Shown here piece by piece: positions 16,767 through 26,529 of a DNA stretch of 64,000 nt; position 1 is the stretch's first letter; every line of letters begins with the position of its first letter. The notes below the pieces were generated by a model. It saw only the letters and a program-made list of their open reading frames with translations. It was not told the origin of the DNA and did not search any database. Source of the DNA: Defluviitaleaceae bacterium (GTDB lineage Bacteria > Bacillota > Clostridia > Lachnospirales > WQUN01); assembly GCA_009786535.1 (NCBI GenBank), contig WQRX01000004.1, forward strand, positions 56,787-120,786, written 5' to 3'. A program made the translations under genes and the position numbers.

Positions 16767-19700
16767 AGAATACCTCCGGTTCATAGTCGAAATTGTTATA
16801 ATCGTAAGCATCTTCGGGTAGCGGCGGGTCTTCGTATAGATTATCGTCGTTAATGGGGGGTTCGTCAACGGTTTTATCAGGAGATTCTTCATTTTCGTCG
16901 GCTTCTTCTTTGGAGCCGTTTTCTTCGGTTTCATCGTCGTCTTCGGGTTCGTCTTCCTCCGGCTCTTTAAATACGGGGTCGGGTTCTTTTTTATCGGGGT
17001 AAGGACTGTATTCGGGTTCGTATTCGGGTTCGCAGAGTTCAATGGGAAGCATTCCAAAATTAAAGCCGGTAATGGGGTCGCTTGGTCTATCAGGGTTGGG
17101 AAAATTGTTGGTGGTGTTTTGCGGGGCTTCGTTATTACCAAATAAACGCCATGCAGAAGCGCCCCGTATTTCCGCTTCGTCGTAAACTTGTGAGCCGGAT
17201 ACGCCACTCGTGTTTAAACCTACCAGCCCGCCCACATTGCCGTTACCGGAAATGCTGGACGCACCGAGAAGGCGCACCCTTTCCAATGTGCCTTCATTTA
17301 CGTTGGCAATGCCGCCAATGGCGGGGGCAAATCCGCCGTCTATTGTGGCAATTACGTCCAAATCGCGGATAACGGCGGGGCTGCGTACCCTGCCAAATAA
17401 ACCGTTTGTGCCTTGAAATGTAATGGTATGCCCTGCGCCGTAAAAAACACCCGCGAATTGTGGAATGGTAAAGCCGACAGGGGCGGTTATATCGCTGCTT
17501 AATTCAAAGAAATAGCCGCCCCAGAAAGCGCTTTCGCCCCAATAGCCGGGGGCGGGATTACCTGCCGCAATGCGCTGTAAATGTGCCGGGGTGCTAATAA
17601 TAAACGGTTGGTCGCTTGTTGTGCCAAAATCGGGGTGCGTGCTATCACCGTCAAACTCGCCGGGGGGGGGGATTGATACATACGTGCTGGTTAGCGTAAG
17701 CGAAACGGGCAGTAGCGCGTACGCGCCGCCGCGCGTAATTGTTAGGTTAAAGGTGCCTGATACGGGGGGGACATCGGTATCGGGGCGTGTTGCGGTTATG
17801 GTAATTGTGTTTGTATCGGGGTTAGACGTAGCGGAAATAAAATTTGTCCAATCTGCGGGGGTAACTACGGTAATGTTACTCGTGGCTGTACCTTCTGCGT
17901 CAATTGTGTGGACTAACGCCGTGTCATTTACCGTTATATCCGCAGGGGTAAGTGTAAGGGTGGGCGCGGGTACATAGGTGGTGGTCATATACACCGTTAC
18001 AGGAAGGTATACGGTTATGCCCTCGCGGGTGATAGGCAGGGAAAAGCTACCCGTTACGGGGGCAACCGCTGCGCTTGGGCGCGTTGCGGTTATGGTAAAT
18101 AAATCCCCCGCAAGGTTGGTGGTTGCGGTGATATATTCCGCCCATTCGGGCGGGATTGCGAAGGTCGCATTCCCTATCGCCGTTCCATCGGTGGTAAAGT
18201 GATGCACCAGCGCGGTATCGGTAATGTTCATATAGGTTGGATTTATTATAAACGTGGGGGGCGGTATAACCGCGGGTATATAAGTGGTGGTTAAATACAC
18301 CGCTACGGGCAAGGCTACAGTTACGCCTTGGCGGGTAACGGAAATGGTGAAGTCGCCTTCGATAGGGGCGATATCTGCCGTTGGGCGCACGCCCGAAAGC
18401 GTAATTGTACCGTTTGTCGTGTTGGGCGTTACGGTAACATAACCCGCCATTGCAGGGGGAATCGTGTAATTTACGTATATTTCCCCGCTTGCCGTGCCTG
18501 TGATGTATACAATTTGCGGCGTAAGAGAAGCATCATTTATCGTAACTTGTGCAACAGAAAAACCTACCGTAGGTACAACAGGCGGTGTAGGTACATGTAC
18601 GGGCGGCGGTTCCGGTGTTGGTGCAGGAGTAGGTTCCGGCGTAGGGGTAGGGGTTGGTGCGGGTGAAGGTGCAGGGGGTGTAAATGAAGGCGGTGCGGTA
18701 GACTCGGGCGTGGATTGCGGTGTGGGGGTTGGCGAAGGAGATGGAGTAGGCACGGGCGAAGGTTGCGGGGTTGGCGAAGGTTGTGGCGTGGGTGACGGTG
18801 TAGGAATAGGCACAGGTGTAGGCTGTGGAGTAGTAATGGGCACAGGCGTGGGCTGCGGTATCGGTTCGGGGGTAGGCTGCGGTGTAGGCACGGGTGTTAC
18901 CACAGGAGTAGGCACGGGTGTAGGGGCGGGTTCGGGTGTAGGCATCGGTGCAACCGGCAAAATAGGGGCGGTTTCTTCTGCGCGTTGTGCCGCCGTTTCT
19001 ACCGCTTCGCGGGTAATTACGTTGTTGCCCGCCAGCGGTTCGCCCCGTTGTGCGGGTGCAGGTAAGGTGGGTAGTACTTCTTCCGATTGGGAATAAAAAA
19101 TAATTTGCGGGGCGGGGCGTGATTGCACTAACCGGTCGCGCAGTTCGTTTTCCAAGGTACGCCATGCGATGGCATCGTGGATATTGGCGAATAGCTCGGG
19201 GTTTTCTGCCAGTGCGCGGGGGTCGTTTGCAAGTATTTCTAACAGGGTTAGGTCAATCATTTCCAAGGGAACGATAAAGGTTTCGGGTATTTCGTACACC
19301 GATTGGGACGTTTGGCGCCCTTGAATGTCCTCATGCAGGCGGGTAATGCCCTGCGGGGTAACGCTAAAGCTTGCCAACTCGCCGTTCTCGTCGGGCAAAT
19401 CCATTACCACTTCGCCCTCAATTACGAGCAGGCGCACAAAAGAACCCCCGGCACCCGGGGTTGCGTCCACCATTCGGCGGTAAATAAGTATGTATTCCGT
19501 GCCGCGCACGCCTACTACCGTACCTGCCACCTGTACATGATTGTTGGAATGCGCGTCCAGCGTTGTGTCTACGCGTACTTTAATCATGCCCTCGATGAGG
19601 GAAACTGAACTGCTGTTGCGCCCGTGGCGCTGCCACAACGCATTAATGGACAGCTTTGTTAATTCGCCCAGCGTTATCATTTGCCGGTAATAAATAATGG

Positions 19701-19923
19701 TAGCGGTAGAATTTTCGCCCGTGATAATTACGTCGCCGTCGTATATGCGCATTCCGCGGTATACCGCCGTTAGGTGATGCCCGCCCGCACGGTGTACAAA
19801 AACCGAACCCCGCACTACCTGTACATGGGGGCTGTTATCCCCTTCCTGCGCCCAAACCAACGGCGCGCTAAGCGGAAATGCCAGCGTGATAATTAATATA
19901 AAGCACAATAGCTTTTTCATCAT
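16759..19923 (-). CDS. Large secreted FecR-domain surface protein with repeats
   Basis: 1054 residues. Signal peptide 1-26 ends PLVWAQ. A FecR-type domain spans about 33-185 ([29 protein letters not shown]). A Pro/Thr-rich linker of PTP repeats (about 335-455) leads to three tandem repeats of about 105 residues (near 458-770), each with a TFxI, G-x-Y-x-T and RP-x-A-x-V-x-P core and ending in a [13 protein letters not shown] strand. A GLUG-like region ([17 protein letters not shown]) follows and the C-terminus (about 985-1054) is very acidic. No sortase motif or membrane helix is seen at the end. FecR domains are often found with CHASE2 cyclases; a surface-sensing or adhesion role is inferred. 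Confidence 0.8.
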   Translation of the reverse strand: MMKKLLCFILIITLAFPLSAPLVWAQEGDNSPHVQVVRGSVFVHRAGGHHLTAVYRGMRIYDGDVIITGENSTATIIYYRQMITLGELTKLSINALWQRHGRNSSSVSLIEGMIKVRVDTTLDAHSNNHVQVAGTVVGVRGTEYILIYRRMVDATPGAGGSFVRLLVIEGEVVMDLPDENGELASFSVTPQGITRLHEDIQGRQTSQSVYEIPETFIVPLEMIDLTLLEILANDPRALAENPELFANIHDAIAWRTLENELRDRLVQSRPAPQIIFYSQSEEVLPTLPAPAQRGEPLAGNNVITREAVETAAQRAEETAPILPVAPMPTPEPAPTPVPTPVVTPVPTPQPTPEPIPQPTPVPITTPQPTPVPIPTPSPTPQPSPTPQPSPVPTPSPSPTPTPQSTPESTAPPSFTPPAPSPAPTPTPTPEPTPAPTPEPPPVHVPTPPVVPTVGFSVAQVTINDASLTPQIVYITGTASGEIYVNYTIPPAMAGYVTVTPNTTNGTITLSGVRPTADIAPIEGDFTISVTRQGVTVALPVAVYLTTTYIPAVIPPPTFIINPTYMNITDTALVHHFTTDGTAIGNATFAIPPEWAEYITATTNLAGDLFTITATRPSAAVAPVTGSFSLPITREGITVYLPVTVYMTTTYVPAPTLTLTPADITVNDTALVHTIDAEGTATSNITVVTPADWTNFISATSNPDTNTITITATRPDTDVPPVSGTFNLTITRGGAYALLPVSLTLTSTYVSIPPPGEFDGDSTHPDFGTTSDQPFIISTPAHLQRIAAGNPAPGYWGESAFWGGYFFELSSDITAPVGFTIPQFAGVFYGAGHTITFQGTNGLFGRVRSPAVIRDLDVIATIDGGFAPAIGGIANVNEGTLERVRLLGASSISGNGNVGGLVGLNTSGVSGSQVYDEAEIRGASAWRLFGNNEAPQNTTNNFPNPDRPSDPITGFNFGMLPIELCEPEYEPEYSPYPDKKEPDPVFKEPEEDEPEDDDETEENGSKEEADENEESPDKTVDEPPINDDNLYEDPPLPEDAYDYNNFDYEPEVFYV

Positions 19924-19950
19924 AAAGCCCTCCCGCTTTGTGATGCTGTA

Positions 19951-21720
19951 TTATAAATTTACCCCAATTACGCTGTATGCTTGTACGCCTACTTTTTTAT
20001 TACGTAGTTGTAACACACCAAGGTCTATTACGTCTACATGCTGTTTTACTTGCTGGTATGTTGCGTCGGAAATAACGATTTGCCCTTCAATTGCGTTGCT
20101 TTCCAGCCGTGCCGCGGTATTTATTGCATCGCCGATTGCGGTATAGTCCATACGAAAATCCGACCCCATGTTGCCAACCACGGCGTTGCCCGTGTTTATT
20201 CCAATGCCAAAGTGGAAATTTACGCCGTATTCTTGCATCATATCGCGGCGCAATTCCTCCGAGCCTTGTTTCATGGTCCATGCCGCCTTTACGGCACGCA
20301 GGGCGTGGTCGGGCACGTCGCCGGGGGCGTTAAATAAGCCCATGGTTGCGTCGCCTATAAATTTATCTATTGTACCCAAATTGCTTTGTATGGCACTGCA
20401 GGTTAGTCCTAGATATTTATTCACCATTTCTACCACTTGTTTTGGGGGATTGCTTTCGGAGAAGGAAGTAAATCCGCGGATATCTACAAACAATGCGCTT
20501 ACTTCCTTTACCACGCCGCCTAATTGAATTTCCACCCCGCCTGATACAATTTCGCGTACCACTTCGGGTGCGACAAACCGCCCAAACAGGCTGTGAATAT
20601 GCTTGCGGTCATGCTGTGCGTGTAGTGCCGCCGCAAGCACATATAACGCATACGAAACGGGAAGATATACCACACCCGTGCTTATCTGCACAATCATATG
20701 CCCCTGCGTATATGCAAAATATGCCCCGACGGGCAGCGCAATAAGGAGCAGCACAACCCCAACAAGGGCAAATGAAGGGCGCAAAAACGCGTATATAAGT
20801 AACGATAACAACGAAACAGCGGCAAAAATAACCCCGTTTACCCACGCGGGGGCATCGCTTAAAAATACACCTTCCAGGAAATTTTGGATAATATTTGCGT
20901 ACACTTCCACGCCGTGGGTAGCGGCGCGGCGTTCCATGGGTGTGGTGAAGTGCATTTCGCCAATGCCTTCGGTATACGCGCCTATAAGCACAATGGCATC
21001 GCGGAACAAGGCGGTGGGGTATTCTTCATTTATCACGCCCCATAAGGATACGGCACGGAAGTGATTTGGCCCGCCCGCATACCGTATTGGGAACTGTCCT
21101 TGTGCATCTAACTGCGGTGCGCGTACCGCGGTATAGCCCATAGAGCGGCGGTAGGTATGGTATACTTCCAACGGGAAGGAATACACCGTAATATCGCCGA
21201 AGCGCATGGCGGTAAGGGCGTGGCGCATTACGCCGTCCGATGCGTGGGGGATAAGGTTTAAAAAGCCGTTGCTTGTTTCCCGCGCCAGGGCGTCAAAGGG
21301 CAAGATGTAGTCGATAATTTCTATCCGCGTATTTGGCGCTTGATTGGGGTTAAAAATGCCCACGCCGCCCATAACCAAGCGGTCGGTTGCTTGCGCGGCT
21401 TGCACAAGCCGTTCATCGTATTCGGGAACGCTCCCGTCCCCTTCATAACGCACGGTAACGCCTATCGCCGCCGCACCGTTATTGCTAAGCTGAGTAATCG
21501 CCTCTGCCATAAAATAACGGGGCCATGGCCATGTGCCAATTTCGTTTATACTGCGTTCGTCTATACCTACGATGATGATATTCCCCGCCGCAGGGCGCGT
21601 AGCTGTAAGCAAGCGGTCGTGCAAATAACGGTCTAGCCCCGCCAGCCAATTAAAATAAAACACGGCAGAAAAAACCGCAATGCATACCAGTGGTAGTACA
21701 ACGCGCAACGCCCTATACAT
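19951..21720 (-). CDS. CHASE2-domain class III adenylate cyclase
   Basis: 589 residues. TM1 is at about 8-26. An extracytoplasmic CHASE2 sensor domain (about 30-285) contains VGIDERSINEIGTWPWPR and FRDAIVLIGAYTEG. Three TM helices follow (about 293-312, 316-336, 342-365). The cyclase domain has both metal aspartates (D413 in FVDIRGF, D457 in KFIGD), the purine-selecting pair K453 and D525, and transition-state N534 and R538, all consistent with ATP to cAMP. It lies between the NHL gene (eight-base overlap) and the FecR gene (27-base gap). Its sensed signal is unknown. All catalytic residues are present, so it should be active. Confidence 0.92.
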   Translation of the reverse strand: MYRALRVVLPLVCIAVFSAVFYFNWLAGLDRYLHDRLLTATRPAAGNIIIVGIDERSINEIGTWPWPRYFMAEAITQLSNNGAAAIGVTVRYEGDGSVPEYDERLVQAAQATDRLVMGGVGIFNPNQAPNTRIEIIDYILPFDALARETSNGFLNLIPHASDGVMRHALTAMRFGDITVYSFPLEVYHTYRRSMGYTAVRAPQLDAQGQFPIRYAGGPNHFRAVSLWGVINEEYPTALFRDAIVLIGAYTEGIGEMHFTTPMERRAATHGVEVYANIIQNFLEGVFLSDAPAWVNGVIFAAVSLLSLLIYAFLRPSFALVGVVLLLIALPVGAYFAYTQGHMIVQISTGVVYLPVSYALYVLAAALHAQHDRKHIHSLFGRFVAPEVVREIVSGGVEIQLGGVVKEVSALFVDIRGFTSFSESNPPKQVVEMVNKYLGLTCSAIQSNLGTIDKFIGDATMGLFNAPGDVPDHALRAVKAAWTMKQGSEELRRDMMQEYGVNFHFGIGINTGNAVVGNMGSDFRMDYTAIGDAINTAARLESNAIEGQIVISDATYQQVKQHVDVIDLGVLQLRNKKVGVQAYSVIGVNL

Positions 21721-23269
21721 ACGCCGCCCTCAAATCCTGCGGTACGTATGCTACAAGCAAGCTAAGCTCGGGAAACCACTCCAGCGTAAAGGGGAATAGG
21801 CGAAGCATTTCCTCTAAAGTTGTTACCATTACGCCGCGCAGTATGAAATAATCGCGGTCACGGGTGAGGGTTGTTAGTGTTTCGCCAATTTGTATATACA
21901 GTACGCCCGTATCTTCATTTAGATGTACATCTGCGCCCAGCGCTTCCAACAACGGGCGTATGGGAATGAAAATAGAATCTCCTTGCGCCCAAGGGGCGAC
22001 GCGCCCCATATCTATGCGCGTATCGCCATGGAAAACGCGGATATCCCCGCGAAAGGCAAAGCGCGAGTTGATAGTTAGCCCCGTTTCCGCCAGCAGCTGT
22101 GTGCGGGGCGGGCGCCCTGCAAGCACGCGTTCGGTCAATGGAACGGCGACAATGCGATTATTTACCGTATCGGAAATAAAAAGCAATTCGCCGTTGGTGG
22201 CTAACCCTTCGGGGCGGGTTAGGCGCATATTTTCCGTAGAATGGTGGGCAAAACCCGCAACGCCGCCGCCTAACAGTGTACGCGTTTCCTGCGCCGTAAC
22301 TAAGCGAATTGCGTGGTTTAGGCTATCCGCTATCAGCAGTGCGCCATCGGGCATACGGGCAATATCACGGGGGAAGTTAAACATAGCAAGTGTGTTGCAC
22401 CCGTCTGTAAATCCCCCGTGAAAATAGTCGGAAAAGCGAATCGCCTCCCCTGGCTGCCCCGCTACGGTGGTCACGTTGCCGTCTGCAATGCGCCGTATTG
22501 CGTGGTTGGCGGCGTCTGCTACATACAGCACGCCCTCGGCGGTAAGGTATAAGCCGGAGGGCTCAAAGAAGCGGGCGTTGTACAGCGTACCGTCGGCAAA
22601 GCCGCTTTCCCCCGCCGCCCCCGCGTACAGAGACACATACCCCGCAGGGGAAATGCGCCGTATCGCGTGGTTAAGCGTGTCTGCAACAAAAATATATCCC
22701 GCTTCGTTTGCCGCGGCGGCGCGGGGGGCGTTAAACAATGCTTGCCCCTCCGCACCGTTGCGGAAGCCCGCCGTGCCGTTGCCTGCCAAGGTTATTACAA
22801 ACTCGCCTATAATTTTGCGTATGGCGTGGTTACCCGTATCGGTTACGATAATACCGCCGCAGGGGGTGGCAAATACGCCCGAGGGCTTCATAAACATTGC
22901 GGTTTCCAAAAAGCCGTCAATAAATGCGCCCGCATGGTAATAGGAAAGCCCATACCGCCCGTGCCGCCCAATACGACGGCTGGTATCGTTGCCGATGATT
23001 TGTACGCGGTCGCACATCGAATCCGCCACAACTATGTAATCCCCCATTAGCGCAATGCCGATGGGGGCGTAAAGCTCGTCAAAAATACGCAAGGGGTCAA
23101 TTAACCCATTCATGGAAAATACGGGCGTAACCGCTACGGCTTGCGCTTCCCCCGTGGTAAACCATGGGGTATCCTCCTGCGTTTCAAAGAAGCGCGGCAT
23201 AATAAAATACGCCACCGCGCCTACGGCAAATAAGAGTATTGCCGTAAATACAATCGCCCGCTTCTTCAT
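21713..23269 (-). CDS. NHL-repeat protein with copper-amine-oxidase-N-like tail
   Basis: 518 residues. An N-terminal signal anchor (5-24) places it outside the membrane. About six NHL repeats with D-x-x-N-H-A-I-R-x-I cores occur between residues 60 and 390 (TDTGNHAIRKI, ADTLNHAIRRI, ADAANHAIRRI, ADSLNHAIRLV, SDTVNNRIVAV), predicting a beta-propeller. The C-terminal 110 residues (DIRVFHGDTRIDMG..., IFIPIRPLLEALGADV) resemble the copper amine oxidase N-terminal domain used as a wall-binding or stalk module in Clostridia. It sits upstream of the cyclase with an eight-base overlap. It may be a ligand-binding or scaffold partner of the CHASE2 sensor. Confidence 0.85.
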   Translation of the reverse strand: MKKRAIVFTAILLFAVGAVAYFIMPRFFETQEDTPWFTTGEAQAVAVTPVFSMNGLIDPLRIFDELYAPIGIALMGDYIVVADSMCDRVQIIGNDTSRRIGRHGRYGLSYYHAGAFIDGFLETAMFMKPSGVFATPCGGIIVTDTGNHAIRKIIGEFVITLAGNGTAGFRNGAEGQALFNAPRAAAANEAGYIFVADTLNHAIRRISPAGYVSLYAGAAGESGFADGTLYNARFFEPSGLYLTAEGVLYVADAANHAIRRIADGNVTTVAGQPGEAIRFSDYFHGGFTDGCNTLAMFNFPRDIARMPDGALLIADSLNHAIRLVTAQETRTLLGGGVAGFAHHSTENMRLTRPEGLATNGELLFISDTVNNRIVAVPLTERVLAGRPPRTQLLAETGLTINSRFAFRGDIRVFHGDTRIDMGRVAPWAQGDSIFIPIRPLLEALGADVHLNEDTGVLYIQIGETLTTLTRDRDYFILRGVMVTTLEEMLRLFPFTLEWFPELSLLVAYVPQDLRAAYV

Positions 23270-24105
23270 AGCCGTACCACCATGCCTTCGCGCGCCATGA
23301 TAAATTCACTACAGGCTTCGTTTTTGTAGTACTGCGCCCATGTATCCAGCTGCTCGTCGGTATAATGCTGGGCAAAGTGGGAAAATAATACGCGCTTTGG
23401 CGCACATGCCCTTGCTAATTCTATGCCGTGTACCACGGTAGAATGTCCCCAGCCCTTATAGCGGGGGTAATCATCGGGGGCGTAGGCGGCGTCGAATACC
23501 ACCAAGTCGGCATCTTTGCAATAGCTTAGCAGCTCGTCATACGCGGCGTCGCTCATGCCCTCTGTTTCCGAATCCAATAGATATACGAAGGTCCTGCGCC
23601 CGTCTGTAATGTGAAAGGAATATGTCATGTCGCCGTGATTTGCCCAAAACGGGGTAATGGTAAAATGCTCTATGGTAAACGGCGTGTTATGCTCGACGGC
23701 TATACAATCAAATTTACAGGCTTCCGCAAGGGAATAAGGCCAATACGGTTGCTGGAACGCGCCTACAATTTGCTCCACCAGCGGGCGCTCGTCCCGTGAT
23801 GCCGTATATACCGTTGTGCGGTAATAATTTTTCCAAGAAGCTTGAAACGTACCCAGCCCTATCATATGGTCAAAATGCAGATGACTAAGCAGAATATGGC
23901 AGGGCGACGACCAACGGAAGGGGATATCCCGTGCGTAGGATTCATGGAAAAGCTGCATCATGCCGCTGCCCGCGTCAACGACCAGGCGAATGCCGCTGGA
24001 CTGCACCGTCATGCACGAAGTATTACCCCCATACGCCGAGCCATTGACATGGGAGAGCGGAACAGACCCGCGGCAACCATAAATTTTAACCCTCAAATGA
24101 AGCAC
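23266..24105 (-). CDS. MBL-fold metallo-hydrolase, candidate cyclic-nucleotide phosphodiesterase
   Basis: 279 residues. Metallo-beta-lactamase fold with HLHFDH (about 74-79), a further His in WANHGDM, the Asp in LLDSETEG and GWGHSTVVHGIELA near the end. The start KIYGCRGSVPLS and YGGNTSCMTVQ is typical of PhnP/phosphodiesterase-like proteins. Two starts are possible: GTG at 24105 or TTG at 24096; the TTG has the better spacing from AGGGG. It is the first gene of an operon that also makes and binds cAMP, so a cAMP-degrading role is attractive but unproven; PhnP-like cyclic phosphate or RNA substrates are alternatives. Confidence 0.75.
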   Translation of the reverse strand: MLHLRVKIYGCRGSVPLSHVNGSAYGGNTSCMTVQSSGIRLVVDAGSGMMQLFHESYARDIPFRWSSPCHILLSHLHFDHMIGLGTFQASWKNYYRTTVYTASRDERPLVEQIVGAFQQPYWPYSLAEACKFDCIAVEHNTPFTIEHFTITPFWANHGDMTYSFHITDGRRTFVYLLDSETEGMSDAAYDELLSYCKDADLVVFDAAYAPDDYPRYKGWGHSTVVHGIELARACAPKRVLFSHFAQHYTDEQLDTWAQYYKNEACSEFIMAREGMVVRL

Positions 24106-24140
24106 CCCTGCTTTTGATATGTAATACTCCCAACTTTTGC

Positions 24141-24169
24141 ATTATAATGCTTTTACCGGAAAGGGGCAA
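24141..24169 (-). promoter_or_regulatory. Sigma-A-type promoter of the cAMP operon
   Basis: On the minus strand TTGCCC (24169-24164) and TATAAT (24146-24141) are 17 bases apart, about 36 bases upstream of the first start codon. The same AT-rich core could also serve the divergent gene at 24175. Confidence 0.65.
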
Positions 24170-24174
24170 ACCTT

Positions 24175-25344
24175 ATGCAAACACTTACCAATCGGCAGGC
24201 ACGGCAGTTTATTTTAAAGAAGCAGGGGCTGCTTGGCGCGCACCGTTTTATAGGAAAGCAGGGCGCATTGGAATACATATTACAAGCGGGGTGTATCCAG
24301 TTTGACCCTGTAGACCTGCACGGGCAAAATGCGGAAATCCTGCTGCATGCCCGCGTAAAAAACTTTACCAAAAAAATGCTGCACGACCTCTTGTACCGCG
24401 ACCGCAAGCTCTTCGACTACCCCGACAAGCAGCTTGCCATTGTCCCCACCGCCCATTGGGCGTATTTTGAGCGCTTCCGCGCTTCCGCCCGCGCACACGC
24501 GCAGCATTTCCCCGACTTGCCCGCATTGGAAGTGCAAGCCCTCGCTTACATTGAAGCGCACGGCGCGGTATCCTCCGCCGATTTGCCCATTGCAGGTACA
24601 ACGCGCTGGAATTCCGCCATTCATTGGAGCGGCAACTGGAGTGGGCAAACCAACGCCGCCCGCGCAATACTCGAACAACTGTATTCCACAGGGCAGTTGG
24701 TTATCCACCACAAAAAACGCACGCGCAAATTCTACGACTTAGCCGCCCGCCATATTCCTGCCGAAATTTTACAAGCCCCCGACCCTCTGTCCGACGACTT
24801 TGACCACATCAAATGGCGCGTAAACCGTCGCATAGGCGCAATTGGTCTACTATGGAACCGCCCGTCCGACGCTTTCCTGGGCATACGCGAGCTCACCACC
24901 GAACTGCGCAACCGCGCTTTTGCCGAACTGCACCAAAACGGGGAAATCATACCCCTTTCCGTAGAAGGCATAAATACGCCCCTGTTTATGCAAGCCCAAG
25001 ACGCCCCTCTACTGGACCAAATTTTAAACAACACCGCTGACCTAAAGCCCCGCACAGAACTCCTATCCCCCCTGGACTGTCTGCTGTGGGACAGAAAGCT
25101 GATACGCGCCCTGTTCAACTTCCACTATACATGGGAAATTTACACCCCCGCGCACAAACGCAAATATGGTGCGTATACACTGCCCGTTTTGCATGGCGAA
25201 AGCTTTATCGCCCGCGCCGAACCCGACAAGGATATTTGGTACGAAGCAAATATAAAACCCACAAAAAAACAGCTGTCCGCGATAAACGGCTGCTTGAAAA
25301 GGTTTGAACGGATTGGGAAAAATAAAAAGGATGGCACTCCATGA
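24175..25344 (+). CDS. AlkX/YcaQ-like DNA glycosylase (winged-helix family)
   Basis: 389 residues, the HTH_42 (COG3214) family. Recognised from NRQARQFILKKQGLL, the IQFDPVD motif (Q42-F43-D44), and LLSPLDCLLWDR with the following FNFHYTWEIYTP near the C-terminus. In this family Q-Phi-Q marks the azinomycin glycosylase AlkZ and Q-Phi-D the housekeeping AlkX (E. coli YcaQ), which unhooks interstrand crosslinks. The QFD here puts it with AlkX. Cytosolic. The ATG follows AAAGGGG. Its stop overlaps the next gene's start. Divergent from the cAMP operon. Confidence 0.82.
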   Translation: MQTLTNRQARQFILKKQGLLGAHRFIGKQGALEYILQAGCIQFDPVDLHGQNAEILLHARVKNFTKKMLHDLLYRDRKLFDYPDKQLAIVPTAHWAYFERFRASARAHAQHFPDLPALEVQALAYIEAHGAVSSADLPIAGTTRWNSAIHWSGNWSGQTNAARAILEQLYSTGQLVIHHKKRTRKFYDLAARHIPAEILQAPDPLSDDFDHIKWRVNRRIGAIGLLWNRPSDAFLGIRELTTELRNRAFAELHQNGEIIPLSVEGINTPLFMQAQDAPLLDQILNNTADLKPRTELLSPLDCLLWDRKLIRALFNFHYTWEIYTPAHKRKYGAYTLPVLHGESFIARAEPDKDIWYEANIKPTKKQLSAINGCLKRFERIGKNKKDGTP

Positions 25345-25568
25345 ACCTGCCCCAAGAAACAAAAAAGTTAAACCGCTTTATCCTTTACCTACCTTTAGAC
25401 GAAATTGAGGAAATTTCCGAAGCCTTGCAAGGCTATAAAGATTTGCCCGATGTAGGGGACGGGCTAAGCGCGATACTAAAAAGCGTTTTCCTAAGCAAGT
25501 ACAAACAGGCTATTGCCCAAATTGATGAAATGGCGTTTGACGCTTACATTACTTCATATAATATCTGA
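25341..25568 (+). CDS. Small hypothetical protein downstream of alkX-like gene
   Basis: 75 residues starting as ATGA overlap with the glycosylase gene, so almost certainly translated with it. Mostly helical and acidic (LPLDEIEEISEALQGYKDL, FDAYITSYNI). No family recognised. It ends 16 bases before a hairpin that mainly serves the opposite strand. Confidence 0.55.
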   Translation: MNLPQETKKLNRFILYLPLDEIEEISEALQGYKDLPDVGDGLSAILKSVFLSKYKQAIAQIDEMAFDAYITSYNI

Positions 25569-25584
25569 GATTTTGTTAATGAAT

Positions 25585-25625
25585 AAAAAAAGGGGGACTG
25601 TATTAGTCGGATAATACAGTCCCCC
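25585..25625 (-). terminator. Intrinsic terminator of the duplicated helical-protein gene
   Basis: A 14-bp perfect stem (25592-25605 with 25612-25625) with a six-base loop. The A-run at 25585-25591 reads as a T-run on the minus strand, 18 bases after the gene ending at 25643. Confidence 0.85.
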
Positions 25626-25642
25626 TTCAAATAGTCGGGCGT

Positions 25643-26449
25643 TCACCCGCCCAGCTTCAATGTGCCAATATCCTCGCATAAAATTGAAATGGACGACAAG
25701 ATATAGTTGATAAACAGCTCCAGCTTTTCGTGTCTAATGGCGCTGTATTCGTTATTTAAATTAATTTGCTTGCGGCATTCATCTGCCAAGGCGTTGGCGT
25801 GTATTTGGGTAAGTGCGCCTTCCAGCACGCCCAGCCAGCGCATGACAGAGGGGTAATTTTTCATCTTAAATGCGCCCTTTAGCCCCTCTACTTGGGAAAT
25901 GCTGTCCTCAGGGAAGTTGGCGAGGGCTTTTATATAGGTTTTTAACTGGTCGTCCTTCATTTTGTTTATGGTATCTTCGTTAAGCTCGGCAATGGTGGCG
26001 AGGCGTTCGCGTATGCGCTTGGCAAAATTGACCTGCGGTGCGGCGGTTTCCTCGGGGGCAGATTCTTCCAATACTTTTTTAATGTCCTCGTAGAGTAAGG
26101 CAAGGGTCGCCATGGTAAAGTCTACATAGGTTTTAAAACGGTCGTGTTTAATATTGTCAATGTCTTGGTATAGGGCAAGGTGCTTGTCGCAGTTTTTAAC
26201 CAAGTTGTCCGCATTAATTTGGTTGAGGGTGTTGCGCATGGATTTGAGCCACTGCAAGGCGGGGGCATAGTCCATTTTGGCGAAGGCATTTTCCAGATGG
26301 CTGCGCTGTACGGGGAAGATGTTGACGGCGTTGGTTAGCGTTTCCTGATAATCGGCAAGCTGGTCATCGCTCATTTTAATAATCGTGTCGGCGTTTAAAT
26401 CGCTGATGGCGTATAGGCTTTCTTTGTTTACAAGTTTTATCGCGCTCAT
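25643..26449 (-). CDS. Helical protein made of two tandem homologous halves
   Basis: 268 residues from the ATG at 26449, which follows AAGAGGA by eight bases. Two halves of about 120 residues are recognisably related: IKLVNKESLYAISDLNADTI / IRERLATIAELNEDTINKM; DDQLADYQETLTNAVNIFP / DDQLKTYIKALANFPED; ALQWLKSMRNTLNQINADNL / VMRWLGVLEGALTQIHANAL; IKHDRFKTYVDF / IRHEKLELFINY. Each half looks like a four-helix unit, possibly like a histidine-phosphotransfer or TPR-like bundle, but I see no catalytic motif. Its gene faces the helicase gene with overlapping promoters. Function unknown. Confidence 0.65.
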   Translation of the reverse strand: MSAIKLVNKESLYAISDLNADTIIKMSDDQLADYQETLTNAVNIFPVQRSHLENAFAKMDYAPALQWLKSMRNTLNQINADNLVKNCDKHLALYQDIDNIKHDRFKTYVDFTMATLALLYEDIKKVLEESAPEETAAPQVNFAKRIRERLATIAELNEDTINKMKDDQLKTYIKALANFPEDSISQVEGLKGAFKMKNYPSVMRWLGVLEGALTQIHANALADECRKQINLNNEYSAIRHEKLELFINYILSSISILCEDIGTLKLGG

Positions 26450-26483
26450 GGGTCGCATCCTCTCTTTTTTTATGTACACCCAC

Positions 26484-26512
26484 ATTATCGCATTGAATTC
26501 GCACGCTTGCAA
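26484..26512 (-). promoter_or_regulatory. Promoter of the duplicated helical-protein gene
   Basis: Minus strand TTGCAA (26512-26507) and GATAAT (26489-26484), 17-base spacer, about 35 bases upstream of the chosen start. It interlocks with the helicase promoter on the other strand. Confidence 0.5.
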
Positions 26513-26522
26513 GATGTATAAT
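26493..26522 (+). promoter_or_regulatory. Promoter of the UvrD-like helicase gene, implying a leaderless start
   Basis: TTGAAT (26493-26498) and TATAAT (26517-26522) with an 18-base spacer. The helicase ATG at 26530 is eight bases after the -10 box, where transcription would be expected to begin. Confidence 0.55.
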
Positions 26523-26529
26523 TATGCTC

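Noticed and set aside
16767..17207. Longer frame upstream of the cNMP-binding gene
   Set aside because: The extra 147 codons read antisense through the FecR gene, are low-complexity Lys/Pro/Thr-rich, and a good ribosome-binding site exists at the ATG at 16766.
18494..19096. Gly/Val-rich 200-codon plus-strand frame
   Set aside because: It is the antisense of the PTP-repeat linker of the FecR protein; no ribosome-binding site or domain.
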